64,000 bases of DNA from Burkholderia sp. FERM BP-3421 (GTDB lineage: Bacteria > Pseudomonadota > Gammaproteobacteria > Burkholderiales > Burkholderiaceae), in NCBI RefSeq assembly GCF_028657905.1, contig NZ_CP117782.1, positions 1,922,001 to 1,986,000 of the forward strand, written 5' to 3'. Made by a program: the position numbers and the translations under genes. Below, piece by piece: positions 7,754 through 15,346 of this stretch. The notes beneath the pieces were generated by a model, which was given only the letters and a program-made list of their open reading frames with translations, made no database searches and was not told the origin of the DNA. The stretch's first letter is position 1. Each line of letters begins with the position of its first letter.

Positions 7754-8377
7754 ATGCCCGCCGCCCCCGCCTTCCCGTTCATCTATCTCGCCTCGCAAAG
7801 CCCGCGCCGCCAGGAGCTGCTGAACCAGCTCGGGGTGCGCTTCGAACTGCTGTTGCCGCACGCCGACGAGGATGCCGAGGCGCTCGAGGCCGAGCTGCCC
7901 GGCGAACCGGCGGACCGTTACGTGCAGCGGGTCTGCGTCGCGAAAGCGGAAGCCGCGCGGGCGCGGCGCGGCGCGCGCGGCCTGCCGGCCGCGCCCGTGC
8001 TGGTCGCCGACACCACCGTGACGATCGACGGCGCGATCCTCGGCAAGCCCGCCGACGCGGCCGACGCGCTCGCGATGCTGGGCCGCCTCGCCGGCCGCTC
8101 GCACGAAGTCCTGACCGCACTCGCGGTGATCGACGCAGCCGGCGCGCTGCTGCCGCCCGCGCTGTCGCGCTCCGTGGTGCGCTTCGCGCCGGCCGCGCCC
8201 GACGCGCTGCAGCGCTACGTGGACAGCGGCGAACCGTTCGGCAAGGCGGGCGCCTATGCGATCCAGGGACGCGCCGCCGAATTCGTCGAGCGGATCGACG
8301 GATCCCATTCGGGTATCATGGGTCTGCCCCTTTTTGAGACCGCGGCGCTGCTGCGCGCGGCGGACGTCGCCTTCTGA
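7754..8377 (+). CDS. maf: Maf-family nucleotide pyrophosphatase (YhdE-like)
   Basis: Maf proteins hydrolyse non-canonical or surplus nucleoside triphosphates to monophosphates. The signature near the N terminus reads LASQSPRRQELLNQLGV, with the Arg pair of the nucleotide-binding loop. The catalytic acidic region is VLVADTTVTIDG. The end contains GKAGAYAIQGRAAEFV and GSHSGIMGLPLFET, closer to the dTTP/UTP-specific YhdE branch than to YceF, though substrate choice is inference. It is 207 residues and starts at the ATG at 7754. Its stop lies eight bases before rng, a pairing seen in many beta- and gammaproteobacteria. Confidence 0.94.
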   Translation: MPAAPAFPFIYLASQSPRRQELLNQLGVRFELLLPHADEDAEALEAELPGEPADRYVQRVCVAKAEAARARRGARGLPAAPVLVADTTVTIDGAILGKPADAADALAMLGRLAGRSHEVLTALAVIDAAGALLPPALSRSVVRFAPAAPDALQRYVDSGEPFGKAGAYAIQGRAAEFVERIDGSHSGIMGLPLFETAALLRAADVAF

Positions 8378-8385
8378 ACCCGACC

Positions 8386-9855
8386 ATGAACGAAGAAATC
8401 CTGATCAATCTCACGCCCCAGGAAACGCGGGTGGCACTCGTGCAGCAAGGCGCCGTGCAGGAGCTTCACGTCGAGCGCACGTTGTCGCGCGGGCGCGTCG
8501 GCAACATCTACCTCGGCAAGGTGGTGCGCGTGCTGCCCGGCATGCAGTCCGCGTTCATCGACATCGGGCTCGAGCGCGCCGCGTTCCTGCACGTGGCCGA
8601 CATCTGGCAGCCGCGGCCCGCGGGCGACACGCAGTCTACGCCGGCGCACCAGCCGATCGAGAAGACGGTGTTCGAAGGCCAGACGCTGATGGTGCAGGTG
8701 ATCAAGGATCCGATCGGCACGAAGGGCGCGCGGCTGTCGACGCAGGTGAGCATCGCGGGCCGCACGCTCGTGTACCTGCCGCAGGAGCCGCACATCGGCA
8801 TCTCGCAGAAGATCGAGAGCGAGGCCGAGCGCGAGGCGGTGCGCGCGCGGCTGACCGCCGTGATTCCGGCCGAGGAGAAAGGCGGCTATATCGTGCGCAC
8901 GATCGCGGAGGACGCGACGGGCGACGAGCTGGGGGCCGACGTCGCGTACCTGCGCAAGACCTGGGCGACGATCGTCGCCCAGGCGCAGCGGCTGCCGGCG
9001 ACGAGCCTGCTCTATCAGGATCTCGATCTCGCGCAGCGCGTGCTGCGCGACTTCGCGAACGACGACACGTCGCGGATCCAGGTCGATTCGCGCGAGACCT
9101 ACCAGCGGCTTGCCGAGTTCGCGGCCGAGTTCACGCCGGCGGTGAGCCCGAAGCTGCACCACTACACCGGCGAGCGGCCGCTGTTCGACCTGTACAACAT
9201 CGAGTCGGAGATCCTGCGCGCGCTGTCGCGGCGGGTCGATCTGAAGTCGGGCGGCTATTTGATGATCGACCAGACCGAGGCGATGACGACGATCGACGTC
9301 AACACGGGCGGCTATGTCGGCGCGCGCAACTTCGACGACACGATCTTCAAGACCAACCTGGAGGCCGCGCATACGATCGCGCGGCAGCTGCGGCTGCGCA
9401 ACCTGGGCGGGATCATCATCATCGACTTCATCGACATGGAGAACGCCGAGCATCGCGACGCGGTGCTGAGCGAGCTGAAGAAGGCGCTGTCGCGCGACCG
9501 CACGCGGGTGACCGTGAACGGGTTCTCGCAGCTCGGGCTCGTGGAGATGACCCGCAAGCGCACCCGCGAATCGCTCGCGCACGTGCTGTGCGAGCCGTGC
9601 CCGACCTGCCAGGGCAAGGGGCAGGTGAAGACCTCGCGTACGGTGTGCTACGACGTGCTGCGGGAGATCCTGCGCGAGTCGCGGCAGTTCAATCCGAGGG
9701 AATTCCGCGTGATCGCGTCGCAGCAGGTGATCGACCTGTTCCTCGACGAGGAATCGCAGCATCTGGCGATGCTGATCGATTTCATCGGGAAGCCGGTGTC
9801 GCTGCAGGTGGAATCGAATCTGAGTCAGGAGCAGTATGACATCGTGCTGATGTGA
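8386..9855 (+). CDS. rng: ribonuclease G
   Basis: RNase G matures the 5' end of 16S rRNA and cleaves some mRNAs. The 489-residue product has the short RNase E/G catalytic architecture without the long RNase E scaffold. An S1-type region (residues ~35–125) contains GNIYLGKVVRVLPGMQSAF. The catalytic DNase-I-like part has MTTIDVNTGGYVG and GGIIIIDFIDME, which hold the magnesium-binding Asp residues. The zinc link is seen as CEPCPTC. It ends the housekeeping run that starts at hemF. No strong terminator is visible downstream; the next 860 bases hold decayed genes. Confidence 0.97.
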   Translation: MNEEILINLTPQETRVALVQQGAVQELHVERTLSRGRVGNIYLGKVVRVLPGMQSAFIDIGLERAAFLHVADIWQPRPAGDTQSTPAHQPIEKTVFEGQTLMVQVIKDPIGTKGARLSTQVSIAGRTLVYLPQEPHIGISQKIESEAEREAVRARLTAVIPAEEKGGYIVRTIAEDATGDELGADVAYLRKTWATIVAQAQRLPATSLLYQDLDLAQRVLRDFANDDTSRIQVDSRETYQRLAEFAAEFTPAVSPKLHHYTGERPLFDLYNIESEILRALSRRVDLKSGGYLMIDQTEAMTTIDVNTGGYVGARNFDDTIFKTNLEAAHTIARQLRLRNLGGIIIIDFIDMENAEHRDAVLSELKKALSRDRTRVTVNGFSQLGLVEMTRKRTRESLAHVLCEPCPTCQGKGQVKTSRTVCYDVLREILRESRQFNPREFRVIASQQVIDLFLDEESQHLAMLIDFIGKPVSLQVESNLSQEQYDIVLM

Positions 9856-9931
9856 GCGCGGCGCCGACCGGGAGACTCGCTTCTCCTTATGTATGCAGCA
9901 AGTTCTACGGTCGGTTCAATTAAAAGCCAAG

Positions 9932-10255
9932 TCAAGCACGCGCAACCAGCGCAAGCACCTCAGCGCCCCATTGATTGACGTGCTTGCCCGAGGCTCGCAC
10001 CACGCTACCAACATCCGCATGAGCCTCCAGGCAAATTCCGCAGCATCAGTTTGCCCGGAGCGATTTTCCCGGCGTCACGCCACGCTCGGCGCTGTCGGCC
10101 AGGAAATCATCGCCCGCGACCTCGAACGCGCGCCGAAGCGCCCCCATCGTCTCGCCATGAAAGCCGATGATCGGGGTCACGCCCAGCACTCGCCCAACAA
10201 AGATATTGTCCCGATCGTCGAATTCGATGTGAGCCGTGCAGCCTTTGTATTGCAT
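9932..10255 (-). pseudogene. hicB: decayed HicB-type antitoxin
   Basis: Starting at the ATG at 10255, the frame encodes MQYKGCTAHIEFDDRDNIF, then GFHGETMGALRRAFEVAGDDF and AERGVTPGKS, the HicB partial RNase-H-like domain. It then stops at 10046–10048 after 69 residues. The expected continuation survives in other frames: KLMLRNLP in a second frame, then EAHADVGSVVRASG and KHVNQWGAEVLALVARA ending at 9932. That last part is the RHH-like DNA-binding tail of HicB, with the S-x-N-x-W pattern. At least two frameshifts, near 10050 and 10025, are needed to rebuild the gene. HicB normally neutralises HicA and represses the operon; as read here it would be truncated. hicA remains lie directly upstream. 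Confidence 0.75.
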
Positions 10256-10260
10256 GGTAT

Positions 10261-10344
10261 TCACGGATTCCCTCCTGCCCACTCCAAGAACTCACGGGCC
10301 GCTTCCCCCTGGTAACGGCGCGCCTCCTTGCCCGGATACGAAAA
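10261..10344 (-). pseudogene. hicA: remnant of HicA toxin C terminus
   Basis: A 27-codon piece ends at 10261, five bases before the hicB start, matching normal hicA–hicB spacing and order. It reads HFSYPGKEARRYQGEAAREF followed by LEWAGGNP, resembling the end of HicA mRNA interferases, where a histidine-containing beta strand precedes a conserved helix of the R-x-F-L type. The N-terminal half with the catalytic histidine is not recognisable upstream in any frame. The toxin would be dead. The assignment relies on this short piece plus position next to hicB. Confidence 0.55.
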
Positions 10345-10651
10345 ATGGCGGCGCTGACGATGCCGTCGAGGACCCGCTTCACACGCGCGCCCTCTTACTC
10401 CAACACCTCACCACCCAACGACTGCATTAGCGCGCCGATACAGGCAAGCGCCAAGTTGCCCGAAACGGGCTCCGCGAAAATCCCCCCGGCGTTTTACGAT
10501 GTTTGAAACGCATGCGCAAATGACCGCGCATTCTGCCATCACGCCATGATGGAACGGCCCACCGACCGGGTACCGCGTTCCTCCCGGCTCCCCGCTTCAC
10601 GTCCAACCTGAATCGAGACGCTGCTCGCGCGGCCGGATCTCCATCACAGCA
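10345..10651. other. intergenic stretch without recognisable gene
   Basis: This stretch lies between the hicA remnant and the operator-like dyad of the blaI-type gene. Only short frames are open and none resembles a known protein. It may hold further eroded hicA sequence and the old hicAB promoter. I see no repeat or hairpin worth naming. Confidence 0.5.
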
Positions 10652-10687
10652 ATGTAGACAATTCTTTCTAGACAAATTATTCTACAT
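10652..10687. promoter_or_regulatory. probable BlaI-family operator/promoter dyad
   Basis: An AT-rich island in GC-rich surroundings, 30 bases before the BlaI-type gene. It begins with ATGTAGA and ends with TCTACAT, a perfect 7-bp inverted repeat, extended by AATT/AAATT inside. A central TCTAGA palindrome is at 10666–10671. BlaI/MecI repressors bind short dyads of this kind built on TGTA/TACA elements and usually repress their own operon. The protein–DNA link is inferred from position and symmetry. Confidence 0.55.
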
Positions 10688-10716
10688 CGCATCGCACCAC
10701 CCGCTCCGACTCCAAG

Positions 10717-11100
10717 ATGGCCAAGACTCCCCCGCCCACCAAACCGACCGCCGCCGAACTCGATCTCCTGCGCGTGCTGTGGCCGCTCGGCCCCGCCACC
10801 GTGAAGCAGGTCCATCAGACCATGCAGGCGGAGCGCCCGGACGTCACCTACGCCACCGTCCTGCGCCAGATGCAGATCATGCATGCCAAGGGGCTACTGA
10901 CGCGTGACGAAAGTGAACGCTCGCACGTGTACGCACCCGCACACAGCCAGAACGCGCTGCAAACCCGCCTCCTGAAGGAACTGATCCACAAGGCGTTCTC
11001 CGGCTCGGGCAAGGCGCTCGTGCTGGCCGCGTTGCGCGGGCACGTCACGAAGAAAGAACGCGACGAGATCCAGCAATTCCTGCACGGAGAGGATCGGTGA
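10717..11100 (+). CDS. BlaI/MecI/CopY-family repressor
   Basis: A 127-residue winged-helix repressor. The N-terminal domain has TAAELDLLRVLWPLGPATVK, then QVHQTM and TYATVLRQMQIMHAKGLLTR, the family's recognition helix and wing. The C-terminal helices serve for dimerisation. In known systems such a repressor is cleaved after an M56 sensor protease of the BlaR1 type detects beta-lactam, releasing beta-lactamase expression. Here the frame is intact, but the sensor that follows is only a fragment fused to a beta-lactamase end. It may therefore control only itself or genes elsewhere. A dyad lies just upstream. The stop overlaps the GTG of the next frame by four bases (GTGA). Confidence 0.93.
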   Translation: MAKTPPPTKPTAAELDLLRVLWPLGPATVKQVHQTMQAERPDVTYATVLRQMQIMHAKGLLTRDESERSHVYAPAHSQNALQTRLLKELIHKAFSGSGKALVLAALRGHVTKKERDEIQQFLHGEDR

Positions 11101-11414
11101 GCGCTGCGTCCCCGGTGTTCGTCCAGGCCGTGGGCTGGGCGCTCCTGCATTTCGTCTGGAAAGGCGCGTTGATCGGCATCGCTGCGGCGCTGTCGCTCAG
11201 GCTGCTTCGCGAAGCCGATCCGCGCGCCCGTTATGCGCTGCTGACCAGCGTCGAAGGCGAAACCAACGACTACGCGCTCGTGCGTCCGCCCGGCCGCGCG
11301 CCCCTGCTCGCCGCGGCCTATTACGACGCCCCCGGCTTCAGCTGGGAAGCCCGCGAAGCCGTGCTGCGCGAAGCGGGCGCGGCCTTCGTGACATGGGCGA
11401 CGGAGGCCGCGTGA
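11097..11414 (+). pseudogene. deletion fusion: BlaR1-like M56 N terminus joined to class A beta-lactamase C terminus
   Basis: The 105-residue frame starts at a GTG overlapping the blaI-type stop, as an intact blaR1 would. Residues 1–48 look like the first membrane segments of an M56/BlaR1 sensor: AVGWALLHFVWKGALIGIAA, then a LRLLREADPRARYAL helix. From about residue 50 the sequence changes to VEGETNDYALVRPPGRAPLL and AAYYDAPG, ending with a REAVLREAGAAFVTWA helix. This resembles the last strand and helix of class A beta-lactamases, where T-N-D-x-A-x-x-x-P-P-x-R-x-P follows the KTG motif. The M56 HExxH protease motif, the rest of the sensor, and the lactamase SxxK, SDN and KTG motifs are absent. 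A single in-frame deletion of the intervening DNA explains it. No resistance function is expected. Confidence 0.7.
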
Positions 11415-12589
11415 ACACGAGCGCCGCGCCCCGGAATCATCGGATCGACGTGCTGCGCGGCATCTCGATCCTGCTCGTCCTGTTTCATCACTTCAACATC
11501 GCCTACCGCCTGGATGACACCACGCTCGCGCACCTGTTCGGCCGGGAGGCGGTGCGCGCGGTCGCGCGCAACGGCAACTACGGCGTGACGATGTTCTTCG
11601 TCATCTCGGGCTACCTGATCACCGCGAATACGGCGCGGCGCTGGTCCGGACTCGGCAACGTCCCGATCCGCGTGTTCTACGCCTTGCGGATCGCGCGCAT
11701 CCTGCCCTGCCTGCTGTTGCTGCTGGTCGTCGTCAACGTGCTCGCCGCCGTCGGCGTCGCGATCTTCCAGAATCACGCCGAAACCGGCTCACCGGTGTCC
11801 TTCTGGCTCGTGAACCTCGCCTCGCTGACGTTCTGGATGAACGTGCTGATCGGCACACACGGCTGGATCAACTACCCGCTCGGCGTGCTGTGGTCACTGT
11901 CGGTCGAAGAGGTGTTCTACCTGTCGTTCCCGCTGCTGTGCGTCGCCTTGAGGCGCGAGTCGCGGCTCGTCGCCTTCTGGATCGCGATCATCCTCGTCGG
12001 CCCCGTGTATCGATACACGCATCAAGGCGATGCAGAGAATTTCCTCTACGCCTACTTCGCCTGCTTCGATGCGATCGCTATCGGGTGCTGCACGGCCCTG
12101 CTCGCCCGACGCGTCGCGCTGCGCGAGCAGGCCCGCGCGTGGCTGCGCTGGCTCGCCGCCGCGGCGATGGTCGTCCTGTACCTGTCCTGGCCGATCAGCG
12201 AAGCCAACGTGCCCGGAATCACGGCGATGGCGCTCGGCACCGCCGCGCTGCTGCTCACCGGACAGGAAAACCCTGCCGAAGCGACGCGTCGGCGCGCACG
12301 CGCATCCGCGTGGCTCGAATGGTTCGGCCGCCTCAGCTACGAGTTGTATCTGTTCCATCTGATCGTGCTCGGCCTGCTGAAAGCACGCTTTCCCCGGCCG
12401 GACGTGACGGGCAACGACAAGCTGGCACTGCTGGCCGTCTATCTGCTGCTGTCGGCCGCATCGAGCGCGTTGATCGCGCGGTGCTACGCGGAGCCGCTGA
12501 ATCGCGGCATACGCCGACGGCTGACGCCGGGGCTGTCGTCGCCGGCGCGGCGCGGCGCGACGTCCGGCGCGCTCGATCCCGACGCCTGA
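11411..12589 (+). CDS. acyltransferase 3 family membrane protein (OatA/ExoZ-like)
   Basis: A 392-residue inner-membrane protein with about ten hydrophobic segments and the acyltransferase-3 signatures. The N terminus has HRIDVLRGISILLVLFHH with the key His residues. GVTMFFVISGYLI follows at about residue 60, and LGVLWSLSVEEVFYLSFPLL near 160 carries the conserved S-x-E. Such enzymes O-acetylate polysaccharides, LPS or peptidoglycan; the acceptor is unknown here. I prefer the GTG at 11411, placed five bases after a GGAGG ribosome site, over an upstream ATG at 11393 lying inside the preceding remnant. Its position directly after a beta-lactamase scar is probably accidental. Confidence 0.9.
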   Translation: MNTSAAPRNHRIDVLRGISILLVLFHHFNIAYRLDDTTLAHLFGREAVRAVARNGNYGVTMFFVISGYLITANTARRWSGLGNVPIRVFYALRIARILPCLLLLLVVVNVLAAVGVAIFQNHAETGSPVSFWLVNLASLTFWMNVLIGTHGWINYPLGVLWSLSVEEVFYLSFPLLCVALRRESRLVAFWIAIILVGPVYRYTHQGDAENFLYAYFACFDAIAIGCCTALLARRVALREQARAWLRWLAAAAMVVLYLSWPISEANVPGITAMALGTAALLLTGQENPAEATRRRARASAWLEWFGRLSYELYLFHLIVLGLLKARFPRPDVTGNDKLALLAVYLLLSAASSALIARCYAEPLNRGIRRRLTPGLSSPARRGATSGALDPDA

Positions 12590-14046
12590 ACGCGACGCAT
12601 GCACGACCTGAGCGCGCCGATGCGCGCGCTCAGGTCGCCGGGCATCCCGGCGCGCGCCGCGCGAAGCCGGCCGGAAACGGCACGAGCGAGACACGGGCGA
12701 GACGTGACGGACCGAGCATCCCTCGGGTCACGCTCGCAACCTGCGCGTCGCGGCATCGCAATCGACGCGCCACCCGCCGCGCACGGCAGCGCACGGCGCG
12801 CCCGGCCGGCCGCGCTCACTCGCGCCCACCCGCCCCGCGAGGCCGTCCACCCGCGCGCGCCACGCGCCGCTCGCGCCAGCCAGTAGCGCGAAAACGCCCA
12901 CGCCCCGAACGCGGCCAGCGTCAGCAGCACCGACGCGAGCGGCAGCCCCCACACGCCCCAGTGGTCGGCCACCCGCCCGCCGATGCTCGCGCCCAGCGAA
13001 ATCCCCGCGAAGATGCCCGACGAATTGAGCGCGAGCACCATGCCGCGACAGCCCGGTTCGAGCGCCACCACGCGCCGCAGCTGCGACGGATAAAACAGGT
13101 CCTGCATCAGCGCCCACACCATCAGCAGACCCAGCGCGCCGACGAAACGCACGCTGTCGGGCAGCCCGCCCTCGAAGACGAGCAAGCCGCAGAACACCGG
13201 CAGCATCGCGCCCATCGCGATCCCGAGCAGCCGATCGGCCGACGCGCGTCGCGCCGCCCGTTGCGCGACGAGATTGCCGAGCACGCCCGTCACGCCGAAC
13301 ACGAGCAGCGCGAACGCGCCCGCCTCGGCGCTCGCGCCGAAGCGGGCGGTCAAGAACGGCAGGATCAGCGTGTAGGTCGCGAAGAATGCGGCGGTCTGCA
13401 ACACCACCACGGCGAGCCCGGCCCCGGTCGCGGGCCGCGCAAGCAGGCGCGCGAGCCCCGCCGGGCGCATCCGTTCGCCGCGCGTCGCATCGTGCACGCG
13501 CGCCGCGATCCAGGCCGCGCTGCCCAGCGCGAGCGCGGCGAGCAGGCCGTACACCGCGCGCCAGCCCAGCATCTGCGCGACCCACGCCGCGAGCGGCGCG
13601 CTGATCACGCTCGACAGCGTCACGCCGACGAACACGATCGCGAGCGCCCGCCCCTGCCGTTCGCCGGGCACGAGCCCCGCGCCGATCGCCGTCGCGACCG
13701 GGCTCACCGCCCCCGCGCCGACGCCGGCCGCGACGCGCGTCGCCATCAGCCAGCCGAAGCTCGGCGCGAACGCGCCGGCCAGCGTGCCCAGCGCCATCGT
13801 CAGCAAGCCGCCCAGCAACAGGCCGCGACGGCGCCGATGCCCCGCGACGATCTGGATCAGCGGCGCGCCCACCGCGAACGTCACCGAAAACGCCGCCATC
13901 AGCAAGGCCGCGCGCCCCGGCGCGATCCCCCAGTCCGCCGCGAGCCCCGGCAATGCGCCGACCGTCCCATACGACATGCTGCCCATCGCGAAATTGGCGC
14001 TGGCGAGCGCGAACAGCGCACGCCGTTCCTGCCGTTCCATCGTCAT
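12484..14046 (-). CDS. MFS transporter (DHA1/AraJ-like) with long C-terminal extension
   Basis: The first ~400 residues form a standard 12-helix major facilitator transporter. SANFAMGSMSYGTVGALPGL is in helix 1, RVAAGVGAGAVSPVATAI in helix 4, and FVGVTLSSVISAPLAAWVA in helix 5 has the antiporter-like G/P pattern. The ATG at 14046 sits just inside the divergent LysR promoter region. After the last helix (SRYWLARAARG) the frame continues for about 115 residues rich in Arg, Ala and Gly and without similarity to the family. It ends at 12484, overlapping the tail of the convergent acyltransferase gene by 106 bases. The normal stop was probably lost or shifted. Substrate unknown; drug or sugar efflux is typical of the group. 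Confidence 0.85.
   Translation of the reverse strand: MTMERQERRALFALASANFAMGSMSYGTVGALPGLAADWGIAPGRAALLMAAFSVTFAVGAPLIQIVAGHRRRRGLLLGGLLTMALGTLAGAFAPSFGWLMATRVAAGVGAGAVSPVATAIGAGLVPGERQGRALAIVFVGVTLSSVISAPLAAWVAQMLGWRAVYGLLAALALGSAAWIAARVHDATRGERMRPAGLARLLARPATGAGLAVVVLQTAAFFATYTLILPFLTARFGASAEAGAFALLVFGVTGVLGNLVAQRAARRASADRLLGIAMGAMLPVFCGLLVFEGGLPDSVRFVGALGLLMVWALMQDLFYPSQLRRVVALEPGCRGMVLALNSSGIFAGISLGASIGGRVADHWGVWGLPLASVLLTLAAFGAWAFSRYWLARAARGARGWTASRGGWARVSAAGRARRALPCAAGGASIAMPRRAGCERDPRDARSVTSRPCLARAVSGRLRAARAGMPGDLSARIGALRSCMRRVQASGSSAPDVAPRRAGDDSPGVSRRRMPRFSGSA
12605..12636. terminator. hairpin downstream of the acyltransferase gene
   Basis: A perfect 13-bp inverted repeat (GACCTGAGCGCGC and its complement) with a six-base loop lies 15 bases after the acyltransferase stop. 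There is no T-run, so it is a weak or Rho-assisted candidate terminator. It also lies inside the odd C-terminal extension of the convergent MFS gene, which suggests that extension is not ancestral coding sequence. Confidence 0.5.
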
Positions 14047-14115
14047 CGCATCCTCCCGTCCGTCATGCGCGGCCCCGACGGCCACGCCCGGCGCCAGTGT
14101 GCGCAAATCCTTGGT

Positions 14116-14139
14116 ATATTTGAAATCGATTGTAGATAT
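14116..14139. promoter_or_regulatory. probable LysR-type binding dyad between divergent genes
   Basis: A 24-base AT-rich imperfect palindrome, ATATTTGAAATC then GATTGTAGATAT, with 9 of 12 positions paired, centred on ATCGAT. It sits between the MFS and LysR starts, 13 bases before the LysR ATG. LysR proteins typically bind such T-N11-A dyads and control the divergent gene as well as themselves. The link to this regulator is inferred. Confidence 0.5.
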
Positions 14140-14152
14140 GTGAGCCATCCAT

Positions 14153-15094
14153 ATGCCCGATATGTCTGCCCCGCTGCGCAGCGCCGATCTCGGCCTGCTC
14201 GTCGCGCTCGACGTGCTGCTCGACGAGGCCAACGTGACGCGCGCGGCCGCCCGGCTGCATCTGAGCCAGCCGGCCCTGTCCGCGCAGCTCGCGCGGCTGC
14301 GCGCCTTGCTCGGCGACCCGCTGCTGGTGCCCGCGCAGAACGGCCGCGGCATGACGCCGACCGCGCGGGCGCTGGCGATCCGCGCGCCGTTGCGCGCCGC
14401 GCTGCACGGGCTGCACGCGGCGCTGCGGCAAGGCGAGGCGTTCGATCCCGCCGACGCGACGCGCACTTTCCAGGTCATCGCGAGCGACAACGGCGTGGTG
14501 ATGGTCGGGCTCGATCTGCTGAGACGCGTCGAAGCGGACGCGCCGGGGCTGCGCATCGGCTTTCGCAACGCGAGCGCGGACACCTACGGCGCGCTGCTCG
14601 AACGCGGCGACGCCGATCTGCTGATCGCCGCCGGTTTCGCGGTGCCGCGCGGCATGCAGGCGCAGCCGCTGCTGCGCGAGCGCTACGTGATGGCGCAGCG
14701 CAAGGGGCATCCGCGCGGGCTCGCGCCGCCCGATCTCGACGCGTACTGCGCACTGCGCCATGTGATCGTGTCGGGCGACGGCGGCGGCTTCCACGGCTTC
14801 ATGGACGATCTGCTGCACGCGCGCGGCCTGACGCGCCAGGTCGCGGTATCGGTCCACCAGTACCACCTGGCGCCGCTCGTGCTGGAGGCGACCGACTGCG
14901 TATGCGCGTTGCCCGAGCGCTTCCTGATGCGCTTCGCCGACCGGCTCGACCTGCTGCCGCTGCCGCTCGACACCGAGGGCTTCACGCTGCACGCCGCATG
15001 GCACCCGCGCTGGCAGGCCGATCCCGCGCATCGGTGGCTGCGTGAGCAGTTGTATGCGCTGAGCGCGGCGCAGCAGATCGAGGCGTCGGCCTAG
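14153..15094 (+). CDS. LysR-family transcriptional regulator
   Basis: A 313-residue LysR-type regulator. The N-terminal winged HTH reads VTRAAARLHLSQPALSAQLA at about residues 31–50, followed by the LRALLGDPLLVP wing. The effector-binding region starts near residue 95 with TFQVIASDNGVVMV, and the protein ends with a helix typical of the NodD/LinR-like branch. The ATG at 14153 is used; a second ATG nine bases on would remove only MPD. Divergent arrangement with the MFS transporter and a dyad between them suggest that it controls the transporter. The inducer is unknown. Confidence 0.92.
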   Translation: MPDMSAPLRSADLGLLVALDVLLDEANVTRAAARLHLSQPALSAQLARLRALLGDPLLVPAQNGRGMTPTARALAIRAPLRAALHGLHAALRQGEAFDPADATRTFQVIASDNGVVMVGLDLLRRVEADAPGLRIGFRNASADTYGALLERGDADLLIAAGFAVPRGMQAQPLLRERYVMAQRKGHPRGLAPPDLDAYCALRHVIVSGDGGGFHGFMDDLLHARGLTRQVAVSVHQYHLAPLVLEATDCVCALPERFLMRFADRLDLLPLPLDTEGFTLHAAWHPRWQADPAHRWLREQLYALSAAQQIEASA

Positions 15095-15346
15095 CCCCGG
15101 CGGGATGACGACGCGACGCGCTGCCGAAGCCGGTGCGCGCGGGTCGAGCCGCCGAGGTCGCGGCCCATCGGCCATGCCCCCGGTCGGGCAGGCTGATCGC
15201 CGCCGAACCCGCGCCCCCGCGCGATCTCCGCAAAAACCCGCCCCTGCCCACCCCGCCGTCAATCCCTTATGATGACCCGGCGTTGCCCGGCCGCTCATCC
15301 GGGCAACGCCGCCGCGCCCGCTGCAAGACCGCCCCAGGAATCGAGG

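Noticed and set aside
10107..10382. A 91-codon minus-strand frame from 10382 over the hicAB region
   Set aside because: It is out of frame with the HicB-like and HicA-like segments and has no recognisable domain.
11890..15045. A 1,051-codon open frame on the plus strand across three genes
   Set aside because: It runs antisense to the MFS gene and out of frame with the acyltransferase and LysR genes, with Arg-rich low-complexity content.
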